Below the pieces are notes generated by a model that ran no database searches, was not told where the DNA came from, and worked only from the letters and a program-made list of their open reading frames with translations. A program made the position numbers and the translations under genes. From Ideonella sp. (GTDB lineage Bacteria; Pseudomonadota; Gammaproteobacteria; Burkholderiales; Burkholderiaceae_C): a DNA stretch of 64,000 nt. Below, piece by piece: positions 45,993 to 54,668 of the stretch (position 1 is the first letter of the stretch; every line of letters begins with the position of its first letter). Location: contig JADKIA010000027.1 in NCBI GenBank assembly GCA_016721465.1, positions 310,001 to 374,000 of the forward strand, in the 5' to 3' direction.

Positions 45993-46532
45993 TCAGTCGG
46001 AATCGGCTTCGATCAAGCCCATGTCGGTGCTGCTCATCAGCGCTTCGATGTCCATCAGGATCAGCATGCGCTCGGCCACGCTGGCAATGCCGGTGATGAA
46101 GGACGTGTCGATCGTGGCGTTGGTCTGCGGCGCCGGGCGGATGGTGTCGCCGCCGAGTTGCAGCACGTCGGACACCGAATCGACCACCGCGCCGACCACG
46201 CGCCCGCGCACGTTGAGCACGATCACCACGGTGAAGTGGTTGTATTCGGCCGTGTCGCAGTTGAGCTTCAGGCGCAGGTCGATGATCGGCACGATCACGC
46301 CGCGCAGGTTCACCACGCCCTTGAGGAAGGCGGGCGAGTTGGCGATGCGGGTGGGCTGCTCGTAGGAGCGGATCTCCTGCACGCGCAGGATGTCGATGCC
46401 GTACTCCTCGCTGCCCAGGCGGAAAGTGAGGTATTCCCCCTGACGGGCCCCGTGCTTGGCGGCCGCCGCGGCACTGGCCGCGCGCTTGGCTTCTTGCTGA
46501 GCAATGCGGCTGCCTTCGATCGTCATTTCCAT
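45993..46532 (-). CDS. cheW: CheW, chemotaxis coupling protein
   Basis: 179 aa. Links MCPs to CheA. EYLTFRLGSEEYGIDILRVQEIRSYEQPTRIANSPAFLKGVVNLRGVIVP is the canonical CheW core. An Ala-rich N-terminal extension of about 30 residues is added. Two nearby ATGs exist; 46532 (MEMTIEGSR) has GAGG about 10 nt ahead. Last gene of the cheZ-like/cheY/cheA/mcp/cheW run, 78 nt after the receptor gene. Confidence 0.96.
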   Translation of the reverse strand: MEMTIEGSRIAQQEAKRAASAAAAAKHGARQGEYLTFRLGSEEYGIDILRVQEIRSYEQPTRIANSPAFLKGVVNLRGVIVPIIDLRLKLNCDTAEYNHFTVVIVLNVRGRVVGAVVDSVSDVLQLGGDTIRPAPQTNATIDTSFITGIASVAERMLILMDIEALMSSTDMGLIEADSD

Positions 46533-46610
46533 GGTCTTCATCCTCGGGGTCGCGGTTTTTCGGGGGCGTCGTGTCGTGTATCGGCAGATGCGGTGCGGTC
46601 TGTAGGCCAA

Positions 46611-48395
46611 TCAGGCGGCTTCCCACTCGGCCTCTGACTGCGCGGGGATCGGCCGCGCGTGGTGCGCGCGCGCGGGCACAGCGGCCTCGTCGGGCACCGC
46701 GGCCACTTCGGGCACCGCGGCCACTTCGGTCAGGGTCGGCAGTTCGGCCTCGGGCGCCAGTGGTGGCAGTTGGCTCAGGAAGTCGGCGCCACCGTCCGCA
46801 TCGGGCGCAACTTCGGCGTCGGGCTCGGGCTCGACCTCGAGCCGGAAGCGCTTGACCCGCCCGGTGAGTGCCGCGGCCTGGGTGCGCAGGCCGTCGGCGG
46901 CCGTGGCGGATTGCTTCACCAGCAGGGCGTTTTGCTTCGTCATGCGGTCCAGGTCGGCCACGGCGCCGTTGACCTGGGCAATGCCCGAGCTTTGCTCGTT
47001 GGAGGCCTGGGTCACCGCGCCGATGATCGTGCTGACGCGCTGCACGCTGGCGACCAGTTCCTGGATGGTCTGGCCGGCCCGGCGCGCCTGGCGGCTGCCA
47101 TGCTCCACCTTCTCCACCGAGGTGACGATCAGCGACTTGATTTCGCCGGCCGCTTCGGCCGAGCGCTGGGCCAGCGAACGCACTTCGGCGGCCACCACGG
47201 CAAAACCGCGACCCTGCTCGCCGGCGCGAGCGGCCTCCACGGCCGCATTGAGCGCCAGGATGTTGGTCTGGAAAGCGATGTCGTCGATGACGCCGATGAT
47301 GCTGGCGATCTTCTGCGACGCCGCGTCGATCTCTTCCATGGTGCTGACCACCTGAGCCACCGCCGTGCCGCCACGATCGGCCACTTCGGCAGCCTCACCG
47401 GCCATCTGATTGGCCTGCGACGCCGACGCGGCCGATTGGCGCACCGCGCTGGTCAGGTCCTCGATGGACGTGGCCGTGCGCTGCAGGTTGCCGGCCGCCT
47501 GCTCCGTGCGGGCCGACAGCTTGTGATTGCCCGTGGCGATTTCGCTGCCCGCCGACTCGATGGTGTGCGCCGTGCGGCTCATGTCGCGCACCAGGGTGAC
47601 GATGGTCACCTGCATCTGCAGCAGCGCGTTCACCAGGTCGCAGGCCTCGTCGCGCCCCTGCACCTCCAGGTGACCGGACAGGTCGCCCTCGGCGATGGCA
47701 TTGGCCAGTTGGCGGGCCTGTTCAATGGGGGTGACGATCGAGTTGGCGTTGACCAGGGTCAGGGGCACCACCAGCACCACCGCCATCGCCAGAACCCCGC
47801 CGAAGACCCACAGCGTGCGCCGCACGGTGCGTTCGAAGTCCTGGCGCATGGCCGCCGATTCGTTGTCGACGATCTGGGTGATCCGCTCCAGGTTCTTCTC
47901 GGCACCCTGGATGCTTTCCTTGGCACGGGCCAGCATGCGGTCGGCGACCCGGGCGTTGTCGTAGGCGCCTTGCTGGATCTGGTCGAGCACCCGAGACGAT
48001 GCAGCCTGGTAGCTGTCCACCTGCTTGATCGCGTCGCGGGCCAGCGGGTTGTCCTCGTCCTCCTCGCCTTCGAGCAAGGCGGCGAAGCCGGCCTTCACAC
48101 GCGACAGGTCGGCCAGCCAGGCCAGTCGATGCTTGGCAACCTTGGCCTCGTCCTCATAGTCGATGACCATGTTCTTCTCGTGCTGACGCACGGCGCCCAT
48201 GGCCTGGCGGATGTCGCTGGTGTTGCGCTGCTCCTTCATGGCGTGGGACATGAATTCGCCGTTCAGGCGCGACAGGGTCTGGCCGCCCCACACGCCGGCA
48301 CCGCCCACCAGCGCGAACAGCATCAGCACCATCACGATGGCACTGTTCATGCGCTGCCGGATCGTGAAGTGGCGCAGTGTCTTCAGCAAGGACAT
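46611..48395 (-). CDS. Methyl-accepting chemotaxis protein
   Basis: 594 aa. Transmembrane helix 1 at about 18-38, a four-helix-bundle periplasmic ligand domain, helix 2 at about 190-213, HAMP, and a long signalling coiled coil. The hairpin tip is IAFQTNILALNAAVEAARAGEQGRGFAVVAAEVRSLAQ, and a methylation-type helix follows. After the signalling domain comes an acidic Pro/Glu/Ala tail of about 75 residues with TEVAAVPEVAAVPDEAAV repeats. The last residues are EWEAA, close to but not the usual CheR/CheB-binding xWxxF. 28 nt downstream of cheA. Confidence 0.95.
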   Translation of the reverse strand: MSLLKTLRHFTIRQRMNSAIVMVLMLFALVGGAGVWGGQTLSRLNGEFMSHAMKEQRNTSDIRQAMGAVRQHEKNMVIDYEDEAKVAKHRLAWLADLSRVKAGFAALLEGEEDEDNPLARDAIKQVDSYQAASSRVLDQIQQGAYDNARVADRMLARAKESIQGAEKNLERITQIVDNESAAMRQDFERTVRRTLWVFGGVLAMAVVLVVPLTLVNANSIVTPIEQARQLANAIAEGDLSGHLEVQGRDEACDLVNALLQMQVTIVTLVRDMSRTAHTIESAGSEIATGNHKLSARTEQAAGNLQRTATSIEDLTSAVRQSAASASQANQMAGEAAEVADRGGTAVAQVVSTMEEIDAASQKIASIIGVIDDIAFQTNILALNAAVEAARAGEQGRGFAVVAAEVRSLAQRSAEAAGEIKSLIVTSVEKVEHGSRQARRAGQTIQELVASVQRVSTIIGAVTQASNEQSSGIAQVNGAVADLDRMTKQNALLVKQSATAADGLRTQAAALTGRVKRFRLEVEPEPDAEVAPDADGGADFLSQLPPLAPEAELPTLTEVAAVPEVAAVPDEAAVPARAHHARPIPAQSEAEWEAA

Positions 48396-48423
48396 GGTGG
48401 CGGTGTTCGATCTGGGTGAGGGC

Positions 48424-50587
48424 TCAATGACGGCTGCGGCGCACCAGCGTGCCGACGTCCAGGATCAGCGCGACGCGGCCGTCGCCCAGGATCGTGGCAC
48501 CCGAGACATCGGGCACCTTGCGGTAGTTGGCCTCCAGGTTCTTCACCACGACCTGCTGCTGGCCGAGCAACTCGTCGACCAGCAGGGCGACACGGCTGCC
48601 TTCGGCCTCCACCACCACCATGATGTTGGCCACGTGCTCGAAATCGAATCGCGGCACCTGGAAGACCTTCTCCAGGTCGATCACCGGCATGTATTCGTCG
48701 CGCACTTCCACCACGCGCCCCGTGGTGCCGATGGTCTTGACCATGCTGGGCTGCACCTGGAACGATTCCACCACCGAGCCCAGGGGCAGGATGTAGCACT
48801 CGTCGCCCACACCCACGCTCATGCCGTCCATGATGGCCAAGGTGAGCGGCAGGCGCACCTTCACGCTCATGCCGTAGCCTTCGGCGGAGTCGATGTCCAC
48901 CGTGCCACCCAGCGAGGTGATGTTCTTCTTCACCACGTCCATGCCCACGCCGCGGCCGGACACGTCCGTCACCACCTCGGCGGTGGAAAAGCCAGGTGCG
49001 AAGATGAGATTCCAGACCTCGTTGTCGGTCATGCGAGTCGGGCGCGTCGATGCCTTTCTCGCGCGCCTTGGTGAGCAGCTTGTGGCGGTTCAGGCCCTTG
49101 CCGTCGTCGCGCACCTCGATCACGATGCTGCCGCCCTGGTGCGATGCCACCAGGGTGATGGTGCCCTGCTCGGGCTTGCCCTTGGCCGCGCGTTCGGCGG
49201 GCAGTTCGATGCCGTGGTCGCAGCTGTTGCGCACCAGGTGGGTGAGGGGGTCGGTGATCTTTTCCACCATGCCTTTGTCGAGCTCGGTGGCCTCGCCTTG
49301 GGTCACCAACTCCACCTTCTTGCCCAGCTTGGCGGCCAGGTCGCGCAGCATGCGCGGGAAGCGGTTGAACACCATGGACATGGGGATCATGCGGATCGAC
49401 ATCACCGATTCCTGCAGGTCGCGGGTGTTGCGTTCCAGGTCGGTCAGGCCGGACATCAGCTGCTGGTGCAGGGCGCTGTCCACCGTCTTGCTGTTCTGCG
49501 CCAGCATGGCCTGCGTGATCACCAGTTCGCCCACCAGGTTGATGAGCTGGTCGACCTTCTCGATCGACACGCGCAAGGTGGCGGCATCCGGCGACGCAGC
49601 GGGTTTGGCCTCGACGCGGGCGCCGGGACCCGGCTTGGCGGCGACCGGCCTGGCCGCCTGCGCTTGCCCCTCGGCGGGCGTGGCGGCTGGCGTGTCGGGT
49701 GTGGCAGCGTGTGCGTCTGGAATGCCGGGCGCATTGTCGAAGAAGCCGTAGCCTGGGTCCGTGTGTCCGGTCTCGGGCTCTGGCTCTGGTGCGCCGGGTG
49801 CGCCTTCGTGGAAACCATAGCCGGCGGTCAGTGGCGCCAGGCGCACGGCCTCGCGCGGCACATGAAAGGTGAACAGGTCCAGCAGGTCGTTGTCGCTGCT
49901 GGTGGTGGTGACCTTGAAGCGGCGCATGCCATCGGCTTCGCGGCCTGCGTCCAAGGGCTCGATGGTTCCCAGATCGGTGATTTCCTTGAACAGCTCCACC
50001 AGGTTGTCGGCCAGCCCCGGATCGGCCAGTGCACCCACCGTGAGTTCGAGCTGACGCAGGCTGTTGGCGACCGGACCGGACGAGACGGCGGCCGCGGACG
50101 TGGCTGCCGCCGGCGCCGGGGCGGTGGCGGGCGGGGTGCCACGAGCGGCAGCGGTGTCCACCTGGCCACCGGCGCACAGGGCCTTGATGGTCACCAGCAG
50201 TTCACTGTTGTCCAGCACCTCGCCGCCCGAGCCCTGGTGGCGCGCCAGCATGGCCTTGAGCGCATCGCCCGCGGCCAGCAGCACGTCCACCATCTGGGCG
50301 GTGGGTTGCAGTTCGTGCCGGCGCAGCTTGTCCAGCAGCGCTTCCATCTGGTGGGTCAGTTCGGCCACGTCGTTGAAGCCGAACGTGGCGGCGCCGCCCT
50401 TGACCGAGTGTGCGCAACGGAAGATGGCATTCAGCTCCTCGTCGTCGGCCTGCGTCAGATCGAGCTCGAGCAGCATCTGCTCCATCGACTCGAGGTTCTC
50501 CCCGGCTTCCTCGAAGAACACCTGGAAGAACTGGCTGAGGTCGATGCCGGCGGTCATGCTGGCGCTGTCTTTGCTCATGTCACCCAT
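48424..50587 (-). CDS. cheA: CheA, chemotaxis sensor histidine kinase (apparent frameshift)
   Basis: About 720 aa reconstructed. P1 Hpt domain with His60 in RCAHSVKGGAATF; a P2-like region; the dimerisation region DQLINLVGELVITQAMLAQ; the kinase domain with LTHLVRNSCDHGIE (N box), RDDGKGLN (G1) and FAPGFSTAEVVTDVSGRGVGMDVVKKNI (G2); and a CheW-like P5 ending VRRSRH. The kinase frame breaks at 49033: an extra base (or two missing) separates GIDAPDS from MTDNEVWNLIFAPGF. As written the protein stops being CheA before the G2 box. Start at MGDMSKDS, 46 nt after cheY. Confidence 0.93.
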
Positions 50588-50633
50588 GTCGGGCTCCCTG
50601 TCGTCGTTGGGTCGTGTGGCCGATGGGGCGAGG

Positions 50634-50996
50634 TCAGCGGATGACCTTGCCAATCACTTCGATCAGCTTGGCTGGATCGAACGGTTTCACCAACCAGCCG
50701 GTGGCACCTGCGGCGCGGCCGGCCTGCTTCATCTGGTCGCTGGACTCGGTGGTCAGGATCAGGATCGGCGTGGCCTTGAATTTCGGGTTCTCGCGCAACT
50801 TCTTGGTCAGCGAGATGCCGTCCATGCGCGGCATGTTCTGATCGGTCAACACGAGGTGGAAGTCGCGCTGGGTCGCCTTCTCCCAGGCGTCCTGCCCGTC
50901 CACGGCCTCCACCACGTTGAACCCGGCGTTCTTCAGCGTGAATGAGACCATCTGGCGCATCGAGGGTGAATCGTCGACGGCGAGGATTGAATGCAT
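50634..50996 (-). CDS. cheY: CheY-type single-domain response regulator
   Basis: 120 aa receiver. Acidic pair in LAVDDSPSMRQ, phospho-acceptor Asp52 in LTDQNMPRMDG, Thr in LILTTESSDQ, and Lys in WLVKPFDPAKL. Phospho-CheY binds the flagellar switch FliM, encoded at 57.3-58.3 kb. Transcribed after the CheZ-like gene, before cheA. Single-domain regulators of this TTESS type occur in both flagellar and other chemosensory clusters. Confidence 0.95.
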   Translation of the reverse strand: MHSILAVDDSPSMRQMVSFTLKNAGFNVVEAVDGQDAWEKATQRDFHLVLTDQNMPRMDGISLTKKLRENPKFKATPILILTTESSDQMKQAGRAAGATGWLVKPFDPAKLIEVIGKVIR

Positions 50997-51036
50997 CGTG
51001 TTCTCCGGAATCGGGGCTTGAATTTCTTGGCAATGG

Positions 51037-51504
51037 TCAGAACAGCTCGATCGAGCCGGCGTCCATCTCGTCCTGCGTGACCGGGTTGGGTCGCATCGGT
51101 GCGGGTTCGACCGCGGCGGCTTCTTCGCCGTCCTCGTCGCCGCCCATCAGGTCGCACGCCAGTTGATCGGTGCAGTGGCGCAGTCGGCGCTGCAGGTGCG
51201 AAATCAATTGCGAGGACATGTCCTGGAACTGCATCGCGATCACCGCGCCACCCAGGTGCTGCATGGCCTCGTGCAGCTGGTGGCTGTCCAGGTCGGGCCG
51301 CTGCGAGGCATGGCGCAGCAGGTGGTTGATCTGGGCCGATGCGCCATAGAAGTGACCCATCAGGGTCTCGGTGGCGTCGGCCAGCAGACGTTGGAGCCGC
51401 TCCAGATCGTTGGCTGCCACCATGAGGCTGTCCTGCAACTCGGCGGCTGCCTGCAAGGGCAGGATGGCCGTGGCAGCCTCCAGTGGCATTTCTTCGTTCA
51501 GCAT
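51037..51504 (-). CDS. CheZ-like CheY-phosphatase, short form
   Basis: 155 aa, mostly helical. Two features match E. coli CheZ (214 aa). First, MQFQDMSSQLISHLQ (residues 91-105) parallels the CheZ segment AQDFQDLTGQVIKRM; Asp95 and Gln99 keep the spacing of the catalytic Asp143 and Gln147. Second, the extreme C-terminus TQDEMDAGSIELF parallels the CheY-tethering tail QDQVDDLLDSLGF. The long central hairpin is shorter than in CheZ. It lies 40 nt upstream of cheY, as expected for a phosphatase. Function inferred from motif and position. Confidence 0.72.
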   Translation of the reverse strand: MLNEEMPLEAATAILPLQAAAELQDSLMVAANDLERLQRLLADATETLMGHFYGASAQINHLLRHASQRPDLDSHQLHEAMQHLGGAVIAMQFQDMSSQLISHLQRRLRHCTDQLACDLMGGDEDGEEAAAVEPAPMRPNPVTQDEMDAGSIELF

Positions 51505-51556
51505 CGTGGCTCCGTGGTTCGGATCGTGGGCCGGACCCATGCATCGGTGAACGGAT

Positions 51557-51584
51557 TCTTCGGCACGCAGGCACCGCCCATTGA
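51557..51584 (-). promoter_or_regulatory. Candidate FliA (sigma-28) promoter of the chemotaxis operon
   Basis: On the minus strand TCAA - 16 nt - GCCGAAGA, close to the FliA consensus TAAA-N15-GCCGATAA, about 55 nt before the CheZ-like start. Two mismatches and a 1-nt longer spacer leave this tentative. Confidence 0.3.
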
Positions 51585-51670
51585 GCCGATCACGGCCTCA
51601 ATACCGGCCCATTTCCGCGTGTTGGGCGCCGCGCAGCGGGCTCGCGCCACCGCTTTGCCATACTTCGGCC

Positions 51671-52822
51671 ATGAGCCCGCCTGCCAACGACCGGTCCTTG
51701 AGTCTGCTGCACCTGGAAGATTCGATCGAAGACCATGAGCTGGCGATGGCCTACCTGCGGCGTGCCGGCCACCGGATGGACGTGACCCGCGTGGACACCG
51801 AAGCCGACTTCCGGCGTGCACTCGACAGCCGCCACTGGGACGTCGTGCTGTCCGATTTCAACCTGCCCGGCTTCGACGGCCTGCAGGCCCAGCGCATCCT
51901 GCAGGACAGTGGCCTGGACATCCCCTTCATCCTGATTTCGGGCGCGATCGGCGAAGACACCGCGGTGGCGGCCATGCGCAATGGCGCCAGCGACTACCTG
52001 CTGAAGAACAACCTGGCCCGGCTGGTGCCGGCGGTGGAACACGCCATCGCTGCCGGCCGCGAACGCCATGCCCGCCAGCGGGCGGACCGCGAACTGGCGG
52101 CGTCTCGGCAACGCCTGCGCGAGCTGGCTCAGCATCTGCAGACCAGCATCGAAATGGAGCGCGCGGCCATCGCGCGCGAGATCCACGACGATGTGGGGGG
52201 GTCGCTCACCGCGCTGCGCTTCGACCTGGCCTGGATGGGTCGGCACGTCGATTCACCGGCGGTGCATCAGCGCCTGGTCAGCGCGCTGGAGACCGTGGCG
52301 CATGCCATCGAGTCCAGCCAGCGCATCATGCACAACCTGCGCCCGGCCATCCTGGACCAGGGCCTGGTGGCCGCGCTGCAATGGATGGCACAAGGCTTCG
52401 AGAAACGCAACAACATTCCCTGCCCCTTCCGCACCAGCCACGAGGCCATGCAGTTGCCGGTGGGCGTGCCGCTGGTGGCCTACCGTTTCGCCCAGGAGGC
52501 GCTGACCAACGTGAGCAAGCATGCCGGCGCCACGCGGGTGGCGATCGACCTGTCGCTCACCCGCGGGGTGCTGTCGCTGGAGGTGTCTGACAACGGGCGG
52601 GGCCTGTCCGAGGCCGACCTGGCAAAGGCCCGCAGCTTCGGTCTGCGCGGCCTGCACGAACGCGCGGGCACCGTGGGTGGCTGGGTGGACGTCTCCAGTG
52701 GTGCGGGCGGCACCGTGCTGTTGCTGTCGGTGCCGGTGCGCGACGACACCCAGCCTGACGGCCCCGACACCAGCTTCGACAACGACGAGGACCACGCCCC
52801 AACCGCGTGGGGCGCCCCATGA
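51671..52822 (+). CDS. Hybrid receiver plus NarX-type histidine kinase
   Basis: 383 aa, soluble. An N-terminal receiver domain (LHLEDSIEDHEL, phospho-Asp62 in LSDFNLPGFDG, Lys in SDYLLKNN) is followed by a coiled-coil linker. Then a HisKA_3 box with His172 in AREIHDDVGGSLTALRFDL and a short HATPase with FAQEALTNVSKHA and SDNGRGL. No membrane segment, so the input is its own receiver or an unknown cytoplasmic signal. The stop overlaps the ATG of the NarL-type regulator (ATGA). Confidence 0.93.
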   Translation: MSPPANDRSLSLLHLEDSIEDHELAMAYLRRAGHRMDVTRVDTEADFRRALDSRHWDVVLSDFNLPGFDGLQAQRILQDSGLDIPFILISGAIGEDTAVAAMRNGASDYLLKNNLARLVPAVEHAIAAGRERHARQRADRELAASRQRLRELAQHLQTSIEMERAAIAREIHDDVGGSLTALRFDLAWMGRHVDSPAVHQRLVSALETVAHAIESSQRIMHNLRPAILDQGLVAALQWMAQGFEKRNNIPCPFRTSHEAMQLPVGVPLVAYRFAQEALTNVSKHAGATRVAIDLSLTRGVLSLEVSDNGRGLSEADLAKARSFGLRGLHERAGTVGGWVDVSSGAGGTVLLLSVPVRDDTQPDGPDTSFDNDEDHAPTAWGAP

Positions 52823-53454
52823 TCAAGGTGATTCTGTGCGACGACCACGCCCTCATCCGGCGCGGCATTCGCGACACGCTGTCGGACGCGGTGGACATCG
52901 AGGTGGTGGGCGAGGCGGGCGACTACGGCGAGCTGCGTGCGCTGATGCGCGGGCAGACCTGCGACGTGCTGGTGCTGGACATCAACCTGCCCGGCCGCAA
53001 CGGCCTGGATGTGCTGCACGTCATGAAGGACGAGGGCTCGCCGGTCAAGGTGCTGGTGGTGAGCATGTACCCGGAAGACCAGTACGCCATCCGCTCGCTG
53101 CGCGCCGGCGCCTATGGCTATGTCAACAAGGGCGGCGACCCGCAACTCATCGTGCAGGCCGTGCGCACCGTGGCGCAAGGCCGCAAGTACGTGACACCCG
53201 AGATCGCGCAGATGCTGGTGGAAAGCCTCACCGCCCCGGCCAGCGAGAACCCGCACGACAAGTTGTCCGACCGCGAACTGCAGACCCTGGTGCTGATCGC
53301 CTCGGGCAAGCGCCTGTCGGACATCGCCGAGGAGCTCAAGCTCAGCCCCAAGACCGTCTCGGTCTACCGCGCCCGGGTGCTGGAGAAGCTGGCGCTGCAG
53401 AACAACGCCGAGCTCACGGTCTATGCCATCCGCAACGGGCTGGCTGGCGACTGA
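52819..53454 (+). CDS. NarL/FixJ-family response regulator
   Basis: 211 aa. Receiver domain with LCDDHALIRRG and phospho-Asp54 in LVLDINLPGRNG; Ser and Lys in VVSMYPEDQ and YVNKGGDP. The LuxR-type helix-turn-helix is LSDRELQTLVLIASGKRLSDIAEELKLSPKTVSVYRARVLEKL. Start at MIKVILCDD (52819). Output partner of the coupled kinase; target genes unknown. A terminator follows 32 nt after the stop. Confidence 0.95.
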   Translation: MIKVILCDDHALIRRGIRDTLSDAVDIEVVGEAGDYGELRALMRGQTCDVLVLDINLPGRNGLDVLHVMKDEGSPVKVLVVSMYPEDQYAIRSLRAGAYGYVNKGGDPQLIVQAVRTVAQGRKYVTPEIAQMLVESLTAPASENPHDKLSDRELQTLVLIASGKRLSDIAEELKLSPKTVSVYRARVLEKLALQNNAELTVYAIRNGLAGD

Positions 53455-53485
53455 GCGCTGTCGAGCGAACCGCGTAGACCGCAAC

Positions 53486-53509
53486 AGCCGGGCCATTGCC
53501 CGGCTTTTT
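53486..53509 (+). terminator. Rho-independent terminator of the NarL-type pair
   Basis: 8-bp stem AGCCGGGC / GCCCGGCT, loop CATT, followed by TTTTT including the last stem T. Ends the two-component operon. Confidence 0.9.
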
Positions 53510-53646
53510 GCTGTTATGCCCCGCTGGTGCCGGCGCTCCAATGAAAGGGTCAACAGACTGCCTTTTCATTGCCCCATCGGGCCGGCGCTCCGGACGCTCC
53601 GGATGAAAGCGAGTCCACCCGCTGGACGAACGAGACGAGGACTTCC

Positions 53647-54261
53647 ATGGCATACAAGACTGAACAAGAGCAATTCTGGGCCGGCGACTTCGGCATGGAA
53701 TACCAGCAACGCAACGTGGGCGAGGGCCTGTTGTCGTCCAACGTGGCGCTGTTCACCCGCGTGCTGGCGGCCACGCGCGGCGTGAAATCGGTGCTGGAGC
53801 TGGGCTGCAACATCGGCAACAACCTGATCGCGTTGAACCGCATCAACAAGGACCTGCGGCTCAGCGCCTACGAGATCAACGAGGCCGCCGCCGCCAAGGC
53901 GCAGGCCCTGGGCGTGGCCAACGTCGTGTGCGACACGGTGCTCAACCCGTTGCCGGGCGAGGGCACGCACGACCTCACCTTCACCAAGGGTGTGCTCATC
54001 CACATCAACCCGGACGAGCTGACCAAGGTCTACGACAACCTGGTGCGTCAGTCCAAGCGCTATGTGATGGTCAGTGAGTACTACAACCCCACGCCCGTGA
54101 CGGTGAACTACCGCGGCAACAACGACCGCCTGTTCAAGCGCGACTTCGCCGGTGAGCTGATGGACCGCCACGGCCTGCGCCTGGTGGACTACGGCTTCAT
54201 GTACCACCGCGATGCCAACTTCCCGATGGACGACGCGAACTGGTTCTTGCTTGAGAAATGA
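53647..54261 (+). CDS. Pseudaminic acid biosynthesis-associated methylase
   Basis: 204 aa SAM-dependent methyltransferase. SAM motif I SVLELGCNIGNNLIAL, then AYEINEAAAAKA, FTKGVLIHINPDELTKVYDNLV and YVMVSEYYNPTPVTVNYRG, the pattern of the methylases found with pseudaminic acid genes that decorate flagellin. No pse genes are seen in this window. The gene stands between the NarL-type pair and the fliR end of the flagellar operon. A terminator follows it. Confidence 0.82.
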   Translation: MAYKTEQEQFWAGDFGMEYQQRNVGEGLLSSNVALFTRVLAATRGVKSVLELGCNIGNNLIALNRINKDLRLSAYEINEAAAAKAQALGVANVVCDTVLNPLPGEGTHDLTFTKGVLIHINPDELTKVYDNLVRQSKRYVMVSEYYNPTPVTVNYRGNNDRLFKRDFAGELMDRHGLRLVDYGFMYHRDANFPMDDANWFLLEK

Positions 54262-54280
54262 TGCCGCTTGGGTGACCGAC

Positions 54281-54305
54281 AAAGGGGGCCCGCGAGGCCC
54301 CTTTT
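54281..54305 (+). terminator. Terminator of the methylase gene
   Basis: AAAGGGG(G)CC / GGCCCCTTTT hairpin with one bulged G and a 5-nt loop, 19 nt after the stop. The T-run is part of the stem. Confidence 0.75.
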
Positions 54306-54535
54306 CAATGAGCGGTTTGTGCGGGATCGGGCCGCCGGGGTGAATTGCCGCCATGCAGGGCCAGGGCTGCGGCACACAGTCCTCAGGACTGTTTGTGCCC
54401 GGGCTCAGTCCTCCGGCTCAGGCCCATCGGACCTGAGCCTCCCCCTTTATTTCGCTGCGCAACTCTCCCTGCCAGCCCGATCAACGACCGCGTTTGTCTT
54501 CGTCTTGGCAAACAGAGGGCGTGGGTGCCGATGGG

Positions 54536-54624
54536 GCTGGGTGTCTGACTCAGCGAAGTAAAGGCGGAGGCATCGGCCCGCGAGGGACGAGGCCGGGGGA
54601 CATGAGCAGAGTCAGACACCCAGC
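54536..54624. repeat. 16-bp perfect inverted repeat flanking 57 bp
   Basis: GCTGGGTGTCTGACTC (54536-54551) and GAGTCAGACACCCAGC (54609-54624), exact reverse complements, with G-C pairs continuing inside after a mismatch. The core contains a purine-rich GCGAAGTAAAGGCGGAGG that is also found inverted at 54437-54455. It could be a mobile non-coding unit or a long RNA hairpin. Confidence 0.7.
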
Positions 54625-54668
54625 TCCGTCGGCTCGCGCACAACGCGGAAGTACGTGTCATTCTCACG

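Larger units (their letters stand above)
54262..54668. other. Spacer with several hairpins between the methylase and fliR
   Basis: About 400 bp without a gene. Contains the methylase terminator (54281-54305), ACAGTCC/GGACTGT (54376-54392), GGCTCAGG/CCTGAGCC (54415-54439) and a 16-bp inverted repeat at 54536-54624, plus an imperfect reverse copy of GCGAAGTAAAGGCGGAGG near 54437-54455. Confidence 0.6.
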
